Shown: in pieces, positions 41,533 through 48,223 of the stretch | Numbering within the stretch: the stretch's first letter is position 1 | Layout: every line of letters begins with the position of its first letter | DNA from: Salipiger bermudensis | GTDB lineage: Bacteria; Pseudomonadota; Alphaproteobacteria; Rhodobacterales; Rhodobacteraceae | Reading direction: 5' to 3' | Assembly: GCF_019801965.1 (NCBI RefSeq) | Contig: NZ_JAHVIA010000007.1 | Location: forward strand, 1 to 64,000 | DNA length: 64,000 bases | Notes under the pieces: model-generated | What the model was told of the DNA's origin: nothing | Seen by the model: only the letters and a program-made list of their open reading frames with translations | The model's database searches: none | Position numbers and translations under genes: made by a program

Positions 41533-41636
41533 GCTTCACCGACTGGCTTTTCTTCGCCGCGTTCAGCCTCGCCACTGGCTGGCTTATCGGCGCGATCATT
41601 CAGGCCGCTAAGGCTATCGAACAGGGGGCAATCTGA
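41529..41636 (+). CDS. Tiny membrane protein
   Basis: Thirty-five residues, MSFTDWLFFAAFSLATGWLI then GAIIQAAKAIEQGAI: one membrane segment with a short polar tail. It overlaps the gene before (ATGA) and the next (TGATG). Function unknown. Confidence 0.6.
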   Translation: MSFTDWLFFAAFSLATGWLIGAIIQAAKAIEQGAI

Positions 41637-41806
41637 TGCGTCAGGTCATCCTCCAATCCCGGCTCAACGAGGCGCTGAACGAGGCCGTTGCGGCATTCCT
41701 CCGCGACTACCCCGACGCCACCACCACCACGATCTGCAACGCCCTGCACGACAGCATCAGCGATGCGCCTGTCGTGGCTCAGAACACACGGAAGGAAGCG
41801 GCATGA
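41636..41806 (+). CDS. Small phage protein
   Basis: Fifty-six residues starting MRQVILQSRLNEALNEAVAA, helical, with LRDYPDATTTTICNALHD. Joined to both neighbours by overlapping start/stop codons. Function unknown. Confidence 0.55.
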   Translation: MRQVILQSRLNEALNEAVAAFLRDYPDATTTTICNALHDSISDAPVVAQNTRKEAA

Positions 41807-41949
41807 CCATGCGCGAATGCTTTCTCGACATGATGCGCCAGCGCCGCCGGTTCCCGCGCGGCTCGGGCGAGTGGGATTGGCGCACAAAGGCCGCCCGCAA
41901 GTACCTCTGGATGCACCTTGGCGTGCCGACAACGAAATGGGTGGAATGA
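41803..41949 (+). CDS. Small phage protein
   Basis: Forty-eight residues: MTMRECFLDMMRQRRRFPRG, then GEWDWRTKAARKYLWMHLGV. It overlaps both neighbours. A short W/R-rich fold like this is common ahead of recombination genes; function unknown. Confidence 0.55.
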   Translation: MTMRECFLDMMRQRRRFPRGSGEWDWRTKAARKYLWMHLGVPTTKWVE

Positions 41950-42581
41950 TGAGCAAGAACGTACACCAGCGCCTCGCGGCAGCTATGGGCGAGGTCTCCT
42001 ACATCCAGAAAGAGCGGAAGAAGGGTATGCAGTACACGATCGTGTCGCATGACGCTGTGACCGCGAAGGTGCGCCCAGTCCTGCTCAAGCATGGCATCGT
42101 CTACTACCCGGTATCTTGCGAGCACCAGCACAATGGCAACCGCGCCGAGTGCGCCATGACCGTGCGTTTCGTCAACATCGATGAGCCGTCCGACTTCTTC
42201 GATGTTCCGACCTTCGGGTATGGGATCGACCCTCAAGACAAAGGCCCTGGCAAGGCCATGTCATACGCCGTGAAATACGCGCTCCTCAAGGCGATGGGCC
42301 TAGAGACCGGCGACGATGCCGATCACGACAGCATCGACCATGACCGCAAAGACCCTGCGTCTGACAGCGTAACGCCCCCTGCCGAGGTGCGCGACCGTAT
42401 CAAGGCCGCTCTACAGCGGGCGAAGGATGTGAAGTCGCTTGACGGCGTGTGGAAGCACAAGGCCACCGAGGAGGCTTTCTCCGTCCTTCCCGAGCCAATG
42501 AAAGGCGAGCTCGCCAAGGTCTACAGGGAGCAGACGGCGCGCGTGTGTCAGGCTCCCGAGAACGGGGCGCAGTACCAATGA
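41946..42581 (+). CDS. ERF-family single-strand annealing protein
   Basis: A 211-residue recombinase of the ERF superfamily (P22 Erf type), which anneals complementary single strands for recombination-dependent replication and circularization. Conserved segments are NVHQRLAAAMGEVSYIQKER, YTIVSHDAVTAKVRPVLLKHG and GPGKAMSYAVKYALLKAMGL with the following ETGDDAD. The C-terminal third is a variable linker. Two in-frame ATGs (41946, 41949) could start it. Confidence 0.92.
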   Translation: MMSKNVHQRLAAAMGEVSYIQKERKKGMQYTIVSHDAVTAKVRPVLLKHGIVYYPVSCEHQHNGNRAECAMTVRFVNIDEPSDFFDVPTFGYGIDPQDKGPGKAMSYAVKYALLKAMGLETGDDADHDSIDHDRKDPASDSVTPPAEVRDRIKAALQRAKDVKSLDGVWKHKATEEAFSVLPEPMKGELAKVYREQTARVCQAPENGAQYQ

Positions 42582-42973
42582 AGGGCGCTCTCCGCATCAT
42601 CCGCCCGCACAACCGCGAAGCCGTGGCAGGGGAGGTCTCACAGCTTCCTGAGGGCTTCGAAGTTGTCATCCGCGAGCCGACGCGCAGCACGTCTCAGAAC
42701 GCGATGCTTTGGGCCTGCCTGAGCGACATTGCCAAGGCAGCGCCGGAAGGGCGTCAGTGGTCAACTGAGGTCTGGAAGTCGGCGTTTTTGCAGGCGCTTG
42801 GCCACGAGATCCGCTGGGTGCAGGGTCTGTCGAATGACCCGCTTCCGGTCGGCTTCCGCTCGTCCAGGCTGAACAAGCGCCAGTTCGCGGATCTGCTGAC
42901 AGTGGTGCTGGAGTACGGCGACCGCCACGGCGTCCAGTGGTCCACGCCCAACCCTTACGAGGTGGCGCAATGA
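42578..42973 (+). CDS. NinB-family recombination protein
   Basis: A 131-residue NinB-type protein (lambda Orf family), which in lambda binds single-stranded DNA and SSB and helps load the annealing protein. The typical features are IREPTRSTSQNAMLWACLSD, SAFLQALGHEIRWVQGLSND and SSRLNKRQFADLLTVVLEYG. Directly follows ERF with a four-base overlap, so the two probably act together. Confidence 0.9.
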   Translation: MKGALRIIRPHNREAVAGEVSQLPEGFEVVIREPTRSTSQNAMLWACLSDIAKAAPEGRQWSTEVWKSAFLQALGHEIRWVQGLSNDPLPVGFRSSRLNKRQFADLLTVVLEYGDRHGVQWSTPNPYEVAQ

Positions 42974-43305
42974 ACCTCATGAGCAAGCCGCCTCTCGGCC
43001 TCAAGCCCGGAAAGGCCAAGCCAGATCGCGCATATCTAGCCGCAGTGCGCGCGCTGCCGTGCTGCATCTGCCACGAGTTCGGAATGCCGCAGAACTCCCC
43101 CACTGAGGCGCACCATTGCATTCACGGTCGATACGGGACGCGGAAGGCTCCAGACGGAATGGCTATCCCGCTCTGTCATGGGCACCATTCCGGCTTTTTC
43201 GACACCACCAAGATCGCCCTGCACCGAGAGCCACTTCGCTGGCGCGCTGCATACGGCGACGACACCGACTGGATTTCATGGACCGAGGAGAGAATTTCGC
43301 AATGA
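42970..43305 (+). CDS. Ref-like HNH-type recombination nuclease
   Basis: A 111-residue protein with CCICHEFG, EAHHCIHGRYGTRKAPDG and IPLCHGHHSGFF, the Cys/His pattern of the phage P1 Ref family (RecA-dependent nuclease fold) and related HNH enzymes. It lies third in the ERF-NinB recombination cluster. Likely nicks or cuts DNA in recombination; RecA dependence cannot be judged from sequence. Confidence 0.82.
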   Translation: MNLMSKPPLGLKPGKAKPDRAYLAAVRALPCCICHEFGMPQNSPTEAHHCIHGRYGTRKAPDGMAIPLCHGHHSGFFDTTKIALHREPLRWRAAYGDDTDWISWTEERISQ

Positions 43306-43472
43306 CCCACGACGACAGCATGACCTACACGAGCGACGTTGCGATTGCGCTGGCGGTTCGCACGTACCTGATCGCGGAGGCCCGCGCGGTGTCTGGCGTG
43401 ATCGAGCGCCGCAAGCCGACGCTCTGCGCGCCTATGCCGGTGCGTGAGACTGAGCGGAGGGCGGAGGGATGA
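43302..43472 (+). CDS. Small phage protein
   Basis: Fifty-six residues starting MTHDDSMTYTSDVAIALAVR, an apparent single domain without motif. Its ATG overlaps the stop of the gene before it. Function unknown. Confidence 0.55.
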   Translation: MTHDDSMTYTSDVAIALAVRTYLIAEARAVSGVIERRKPTLCAPMPVRETERRAEG

Positions 43473-43786
43473 GCTTGATTGACGAGATCCGCGAGAACGC
43501 GAAGAAAGGCACGCCGGGCCCGTGGGACTATCACATCATCAAGAAGGTGTGGCGGTTTGGCCTTACCGGTATGTTTTCGGATGTTGGCGATCCAGCGATT
43601 GTAATTGATTTGCATGACGGAACAGCTGATAGGACAGCCGCCCGCATCGCCGCCGTTCCCCGCATGGAGGCCGCTCTACTGGCTGCGGAGGAAATCGCTG
43701 AGAGTTTCGCAGCGCGGCTTGATGGCGAGGGCGGAACACCGCACGAATACGCCGCACTAGCCGCCTTCCGGGAGGCCTGCAAATGA
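43469..43786 (+). CDS. Phage hypothetical protein
   Basis: A 105-residue protein starting MSLIDEIRENAKKGTPGPWD with TAARIAAVPRMEAALLAAEE, a layout (TPGPW near the start, then 'DARLIAAAPEL') shared by many phage early proteins of unknown role. Overlaps both neighbours by four bases. Confidence 0.7.
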   Translation: MSLIDEIRENAKKGTPGPWDYHIIKKVWRFGLTGMFSDVGDPAIVIDLHDGTADRTAARIAAVPRMEAALLAAEEIAESFAARLDGEGGTPHEYAALAAFREACK

Positions 43787-44019
43787 CCGCGCACCCCTTC
43801 CCGCCTCTGACACCTCCCGACGAAACGCAGGAACCCGGCTCCCGCATCTGGGCTGAGTATCACGAACGCCGACCGCTGCCGTCTGGCTGGTGGGTGCTGC
43901 TGTTCATCACCATCGGGCTTTGCCTGTGGGGCGTTATCGGAATGGCCGTCTGGGCGCTGTTCTGGTCCGTCACCGAGTGGCTTCCGGCGCTCATCATGGC
44001 TGCGGGGTGGAGTGGATGA
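43783..44019 (+). CDS. Small phage membrane protein
   Basis: Seventy-eight residues with a proline-rich cytoplasmic start and a hydrophobic second half (WWVLLFITIGLCLWGVIGMA, then VWALFWSVTEWL), one or two membrane segments. Function unknown. Confidence 0.6.
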   Translation: MTAHPFPPLTPPDETQEPGSRIWAEYHERRPLPSGWWVLLFITIGLCLWGVIGMAVWALFWSVTEWLPALIMAAGWSG

Positions 44020-44339
44020 GCGGGTTTTCACGGCGCGAGATGCGGACGGCTAGAAAGTCGCACGTCTGCCAAATTTGCGGGTGCGATATAGAGCCGAAAG
44101 GCAAATACGTTTTTTGCTCCGGCGTATTCGACGGATCGTGGTGGTCGATAAAGGCACACGAAGACTGCGCCGACATGCACGTACATCACAACGATGGCCG
44201 CGACGAAGACGATCAGTGCGATGATTACTATTTGGACGAATATCGCGGCTTCTGGCCTCACGCCGTCTGCCGGATTGAGTACCGGGCTGAGATGGCGCAG
44301 CGCCGCAGAGAGGCGCGTCGGAAGGAGATCACCCCATGA
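44016..44339 (+). CDS. Zinc-binding phage protein
   Basis: A 107-residue protein with CQICGCDIEPKGKYVFCSG near the start and later HEDCADMHVHHND; the CxxC and His/Cys cluster suggests one or two zinc ions. The pattern 'RKSHVCQICGCDIEPKG..Y' is seen in many phage proteins of unknown role. Confidence 0.68.
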   Translation: MSGFSRREMRTARKSHVCQICGCDIEPKGKYVFCSGVFDGSWWSIKAHEDCADMHVHHNDGRDEDDQCDDYYLDEYRGFWPHAVCRIEYRAEMAQRRREARRKEITP

Positions 44340-44857
44340 CCCACCACACGACAGAGAGCGTGGAGCGGCTGGCGACCGATCTCACGCACAAGGTGGCGCG
44401 CATAATCACGCTAGACCACCTTCAACTACTCGAAGATTTCGATGTTGACGGTGATATCTACCGACAAGACCCGGAATGTTCTGCGTCAGCATACGTGACC
44501 GCCAATGCGATCCTTGAAGTCGTGCTCGCCGCCCAGAGCTACACCTACATCGGCAAGGACGGAAAGCCCGTTCTGGCGCGTGATTTGGAAGACGAGCGAG
44601 ACGCCCTGCGCGCGCGGCTGGATGAGGCGGAGAAGGACGTTGCGAGGATTGACCTAATCCAGTCTGAGTACCTCGACGTGAAATGCTTCCCTATCCCAAC
44701 CGGGGAGGGTGACGCTGACGTTGGCTGGATCGCTGTAAACCACCACGAAGGGACGCCGAGCGAAAAGACAGTCGCGGAGGTGTTCATGGATAACTGCCGC
44801 GCAGCCTTGGACGAGGCCCGCGCCTTCCTTAATGGAGGCGGCAATGGCGGTGTATGA
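44336..44857 (+). CDS. Phage hypothetical protein
   Basis: A 173-residue protein starting MTHHTTESVERLATDLTHKV, with a coiled-coil centre (LEDERDALRARLDEAEKDVA) and a C-terminal helix (DNCRAALDEARAFLNGG). No domain recognised. It overlaps the gene before it by four bases. Confidence 0.62.
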   Translation: MTHHTTESVERLATDLTHKVARIITLDHLQLLEDFDVDGDIYRQDPECSASAYVTANAILEVVLAAQSYTYIGKDGKPVLARDLEDERDALRARLDEAEKDVARIDLIQSEYLDVKCFPIPTGEGDADVGWIAVNHHEGTPSEKTVAEVFMDNCRAALDEARAFLNGGGNGGV

Positions 44858-45014
44858 CGACACAGAGCGCGCGAAGTGCAGCCACTGCGGCTGCGAGCGT
44901 GACGTTCGATCGATGAGCCACATGGCTGGGCGCTGGATTTGCATGGCCTGCTACAACGCCGGGAAGCGTGTTGCGTCCGAGGCGTTCCGCGCCGCACAGG
45001 AGGACAAGGCATGA
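44844..45014 (+). CDS. Small four-cysteine zinc protein
   Basis: Fifty-six residues starting MAVYDDTERAKCSHCGCERD, then RWICMACYNAGKR: two CxxC knuckles, a treble-clef-like zinc site. ATG 44844 with GGAGG upstream is chosen over ATG 44832. Function unknown. Confidence 0.62.
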   Translation: MAVYDDTERAKCSHCGCERDVRSMSHMAGRWICMACYNAGKRVASEAFRAAQEDKA

Positions 45015-45595
45015 CCGAGGCACCGAAGCTGAAACCCTGCCCGTTTTGCGGCGCGTCCGACCCGTCAGACGTATACGTTGACCGCCTGCAATCTGATGGC
45101 CGGAGGTGGGCTGTCCTCTGCACGGCAACCGATTGTCTTGTTGAGGGGCCGCACCGCGCCACGAAGCGCGAGGCCATCGCCGCTTGGAACACCCGAGATG
45201 ACGCCGAGGTGCAGCGCCTTGTCGCAGAAGCGCGGGCGGAGGCTATAGCTGAAATCCTGCGGATAGTGACAGCCTATCGGAAAGAGGCTGGACAGCGCGC
45301 AGATGGAAAAACATTCCAGGCATTGGATGATCTGCGTTGGGACTTGCGAGATCTCGCGGACCAGTCGAACGACGCCCCACCCCGGCAGGTCACGCCGCAG
45401 GAGGCCGACGTCTCTGCCGCGTATCTTCTGGAGTGGATGACGTATCACCACCTGCCGTTGCAGCTTTGGCAAGAGGATGATGGCTCATGGGTGATTGTTG
45501 ATAATTCGACAGGGAGCGTTTTGGGGTCCGGTGAAACCGCCGAGATAGCCCTACGCGCCGCCCTCCGCGCCCTTGCCAATGGAGGTGAAGGATGA
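45011..45595 (+). CDS. Lar-like restriction alleviation protein with extra domain
   Basis: A 194-residue protein. The first 60 residues follow the Lar family pattern (LKPCPFCGASDP ... VLCTATDCLVEGPHRATKRE then AIAAWNTR). Lar of Rac prophage modulates type I restriction to protect DNA. The remaining 130 residues, with QLWQEDDGSWVIVDNSTGSV, form an added domain that most Lar proteins lack. The last ten codons (LRALANGGEG) resemble the end of the next gene. Confidence 0.7.
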   Translation: MTEAPKLKPCPFCGASDPSDVYVDRLQSDGRRWAVLCTATDCLVEGPHRATKREAIAAWNTRDDAEVQRLVAEARAEAIAEILRIVTAYRKEAGQRADGKTFQALDDLRWDLRDLADQSNDAPPRQVTPQEADVSAAYLLEWMTYHHLPLQLWQEDDGSWVIVDNSTGSVLGSGETAEIALRAALRALANGGEG

Positions 45596-45897
45596 GCCGA
45601 GACAAACTACCCACAACGCCACTCCCAGACGACGTGATCGACCGGGTGGCAAGAGAGGTTGCTGAGCAAGTCGCGGAACACATCGAATTCATGTATCCCG
45701 AAGCGGCGAAGGCTGTCGCTTGGAAGAGTGCGTCACGGTCCATCAAAGGTGTGATCCGCAACTGCATGGCAGAGGCCGGGAGGGCGGCTGAATCGGGGCG
45801 CATCGAGGTTGCCCTGAAAGCGATGCGAGAACGGCGATTGAGCCTTCGCGCCACTCGAACCTCCCTACGCGCCCTTGCCAACGGAGGTGACGACTGA
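45592..45897 (+). CDS. Phage hypothetical protein
   Basis: A 101-residue helical protein starting MSRDKLPTTPLPDDVIDRVA. It ends LRALANGGDD, nearly the same end as the gene before it (LRALANGGEG), and the DNA around both ends is alike, hinting at a small duplication. Overlaps both neighbours. Function unknown. Confidence 0.6.
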   Translation: MSRDKLPTTPLPDDVIDRVAREVAEQVAEHIEFMYPEAAKAVAWKSASRSIKGVIRNCMAEAGRAAESGRIEVALKAMRERRLSLRATRTSLRALANGGDD

Positions 45898-46073
45898 TGC
45901 CCGCCGCAGATCCCACCGCGCAGCCCCTTAAGGGCGCGGAGCTTCGCAAGGCTGTTGCTGAGTGGGCCGGGCTGGGCTGCGCGGTCAAGATCGGCTCAGA
46001 CGGCACCATCGAAGTCACTCCGCCCTCGCGCGAAGGCAATGAGCCCGACCTCGTGAATTGGAGCCGCAAGTGA
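45897..46073 (+). CDS. Small protein preceding the integrase
   Basis: Fifty-eight residues starting MPAADPTAQPLKGAELRKAV. It overlaps the integrase start (GTGA) and lies where excisionase genes often lie, but no winged-helix Xis pattern is visible. The stretch AVAEWAGLGCAVKIGSDGTI is seen before integrases in related prophages. Confidence 0.6.
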   Translation: MPAADPTAQPLKGAELRKAVAEWAGLGCAVKIGSDGTIEVTPPSREGNEPDLVNWSRK

Positions 46074-47077
46074 AGCGCTCTCTCCCGGCATATGTCTACG
46101 CTCGCGGGAAGAAGGGGTATCTTTACTTCATCCGCTCCGGCGTCTGCCAGCGCATCCACAGCGAGCCGGGAACGCCGGAATTTGCGGCCGATTACGCCAT
46201 GCTGATGAGGGGCCGGCCTGTTACACCAAAGCGCAACATTGGAAAGCTCATCGAGCTTTTCATGCGTTCGCCTAAGTGGGCCAACTATGCCTACAACACG
46301 CGGCGCGGCTATGAGCGCCACCTCACCTACCTTCGGGAGACTGCCGGGAATATTGACCCAGCTAAGCTGCGCACCGTCCATGTCTATGAGATGCGGGACG
46401 CCTTGGCGGACAAGCCGACCGATGCGAACCGGAAGATCGACACCCTCGTGGCGCTCCTGAACTACGGCATCCAGATCGGCTGGATCGATAGAAACCCTGC
46501 GCACGGCGTCGAGCGCCTGAAGGCGACGGGACGGAAGCGAAAGCCGTGGCCGGTCGATCTGATCGAAGCCTTCCGCGCAGAGGCGGATGGCCGAACGCTG
46601 CTCATTTTTGAAATGCTGCTCGGCACCGGCCAGCGCATCAATGACGTGCTGTCTCTTCGCTGGTCAGACCTAGACGGCGACGGCTTCACCCTCACGCAAG
46701 GCAAGACCAAGACCGAACTATACATCCCTCTGACAGACCGCCTGCGCTCTGTGCTGGCGTCTCAGAAGCGGCGCGGCCTGTTCATCATCTGTCACGATGA
46801 CGGAACCAAGATCAGCTACCAGCTTGCCCACAAGGACGTGATGGCTGTGCGGAAGAAGATTGGCGCGGATGAGTACGACATTCACGCGCTGCGCTACGCC
46901 GCGGCGTCCGAGATCGCCGCAATCCCCGGCATGACCCGCGAACACATCCAGGCAATTACCGGCCATGCTGACGCTGCCATGATCCGCCGCTATGCCGGTG
47001 CCGCCGTTCAGAAGATCAGAGCGACCGAGGCACAGAAGGCGCGTGCGGACAGAACGAATACGAAGCGAGAACCTTGA
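46070..47077 (+). CDS. Tyrosine integrase
   Basis: A 335-residue phage integrase. The catalytic residues are R189 (TGQRINDVL), a lysine near 212-214 (GKTKTE), H272 and R275 (HALR), H299 (ITGHAD) and the nucleophile Y308 (RRYAG). The N-terminal arm-binding part and a core-binding part with KRNIGKLIELFMRSP precede the catalytic domain. It ends 64 bases from the attR core, as usual. GTG 46070 overlapping the TGA of the small gene before is preferred; a TTG at 46058 is the alternative. It carries out integration in ctrA. Confidence 0.93.
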   Translation: MKRSLPAYVYARGKKGYLYFIRSGVCQRIHSEPGTPEFAADYAMLMRGRPVTPKRNIGKLIELFMRSPKWANYAYNTRRGYERHLTYLRETAGNIDPAKLRTVHVYEMRDALADKPTDANRKIDTLVALLNYGIQIGWIDRNPAHGVERLKATGRKRKPWPVDLIEAFRAEADGRTLLIFEMLLGTGQRINDVLSLRWSDLDGDGFTLTQGKTKTELYIPLTDRLRSVLASQKRRGLFIICHDDGTKISYQLAHKDVMAVRKKIGADEYDIHALRYAAASEIAAIPGMTREHIQAITGHADAAMIRRYAGAAVQKIRATEAQKARADRTNTKREP

Positions 47078-47128
47078 AACATCTCTGAAACGCAAAAATA
47101 GTGATGAGCGACTTCAATACCTTACGTG

Positions 47129-47668
47129 CTAATATAGATGCTTGAGGAACATCTCCTTGGTGAGCGTGGTGCCCTTGCGCAGCGAGAGCAGCTCGAGCAT
47201 CTGGTATTCCTTGCCGGTCAGATGCACCGACTTTCCGGCGACCTCGACGGTCTTGGCATCGAGATTAACCGAGATCTTGCCGGTGCGGATCACCGATTGC
47301 GAATGCCCCTTCGAGCGCCGGATGATCGCGTGGATGCGGGCGACCAGCTCGTCGCGGTGGAACGGCTTGGTGAGATAATCGTCGGCGCCGAAGCCGAAGC
47401 CCTTGATCTTGCTCTCGGTATCGTCGGCCCCCGAGAGGATCAGGATCGGCGTGTTGATCCGCGACATGCGCAGCTGGCGCAGCACCTCGTGTCCGTCGAT
47501 GTCGGGCAGATGCAGATCCAGCAGGATCAGGTCGTAATCATAGAGCTTGGCCAGGTCGATCCCCTCTTCCCCGAGATCGGTGGCATAGACGTTGAGATTG
47601 GCATGGGTCAGCATCAGCTCGATGCTCTTCGAGGTCGTCGGATCGTCTTCCACCAGGAGGATTCGCAT
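47129..47668 (-). pseudogene. ctrA: ctrA 5' part: truncated cell-cycle response regulator
   Basis: The first 175 codons of CtrA plus four codons across the junction (KHLY then TAG), giving a 179-residue product instead of 238. The receiver domain (1-119) is intact, with phosphoacceptor D51, acidic pair E7/D8 and K101. The winged helix starts at 140, but its recognition helix and wing are lost. In Rhodobacterales CtrA controls flagella and gene transfer agent genes. The start has CGGAG upstream. Transcription from here now runs antisense into the integrase operon. Confidence 0.95.
47142..47148. other. attR core (right prophage-host junction)
   Basis: TTGAGGA identical to 7377-7383, with phage sequence on the left and ctrA on the right. 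Nearby TTGAAAC (47074-47080) and TGAAACG (47086-47092) match words at the left phage end and may be integrase arm sites. Confidence 0.85.
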
Positions 47669-47720
47669 TGATGGTTCTCCGCTGTTTCTGTCCTGTCGAT
47701 CCGACCCTGCGGCAAATAAG

Positions 47721-47735
47721 TTAACGCTTCTTTAC
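47721..47735. promoter_or_regulatory. Near-consensus CtrA box upstream of ctrA
   Basis: TTAA-CGCTTCT-TTAC differs by one base from the known CtrA site TTAA-N7-TTAA. It lies 53 bases upstream of the ctrA start, which suits autoregulation. In this lysogen no full-length CtrA exists to bind it. Confidence 0.6.
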
Positions 47736-47795
47736 TGTAGACAACCCGAACGGCTTTTCAATTGCCCCCTGCCTACGCCTTGCGCAGGCCCCGGT

Positions 47796-48095
47796 TCAGG
47801 GCTCGGAGGGCTCGGCCCCGGGCGCGCGGAAGCGCTGCACTAGGGTTGCTTTCAGCGCCTCTTCGCCGTGATCGGCGACCGCGCGCACCCATTCGCCAAG
47901 CTCCTCGGAGCTGAGCCCGTAGCGCTCCATGGCCTGGGTTTCGGAGAGCAGGCCGAAGCGGACCGCCTTGACCACCGCCGCCTTGCGGGAGGCCACCCAG
48001 CGCCGGGTTTCGACCGGGGGTAGGTCGGCGCGGGTCATCATGGTGCCGTCGGGGAGGGTTATCGCGCGCGGCCCTTTGATCTTCTTGAGGTACAT
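47796..48095 (-). CDS. sciP: SciP-type CtrA inhibitor (DUF1153 protein)
   Basis: A 99-residue DUF1153 protein starting MYLKKIKGPRAITLPDGTMM with WVASRKAAVVKAVRFGLLSE then ERYGLSSEELGEW, a helix-turn-helix. The Caulobacter member SciP binds CtrA and blocks activation of its targets. It lies 127 bases upstream of ctrA on the same strand, a layout common in this order. Its partner is truncated here, and SciP contacts the CtrA DNA-binding domain, so its action would be changed or lost. Confidence 0.88.
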   Translation of the reverse strand: MYLKKIKGPRAITLPDGTMMTRADLPPVETRRWVASRKAAVVKAVRFGLLSETQAMERYGLSSEELGEWVRAVADHGEEALKATLVQRFRAPGAEPSEP

Positions 48096-48223
48096 CCCAT
48101 TTCTGTCCCGCTCATTCCGGCTGGAGGGTATTTGAGCGCGGCGGATTTAACGCGGTCTAAAAACCGCCCCTTGAGAGTGCAAAGCATTTTCCTATATTCG
48201 CGACCTGTTCCCAGGAGACCGCC

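Larger units (their letters stand above)
7377..47148. mobile_element. P22-like temperate prophage integrated in ctrA
   Basis: About 39.8 kb between two copies of TTGAGGA. It contains a tyrosine integrase next to the right junction, divergent CI/Cro-type regulators, replication and recombination modules, and a full set of P22-type head, neck, ejection and lysis genes. No structural gene looks broken, so it may be inducible. It interrupts ctrA after codon 175. The structural set (P22-type coat, gp4-like and gp10-like proteins, ejection proteins, tailspikes, no tail tube or sheath) predicts a short-tailed virion. Confidence 0.93.

Noticed and set aside
7377-47148. Possibility that the structural cluster is a gene transfer agent
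   Set aside because: Coat, neck and ejection proteins are P22-like, and an integrase, att cores, immunity switch and replication genes are present, which GTAs lack.
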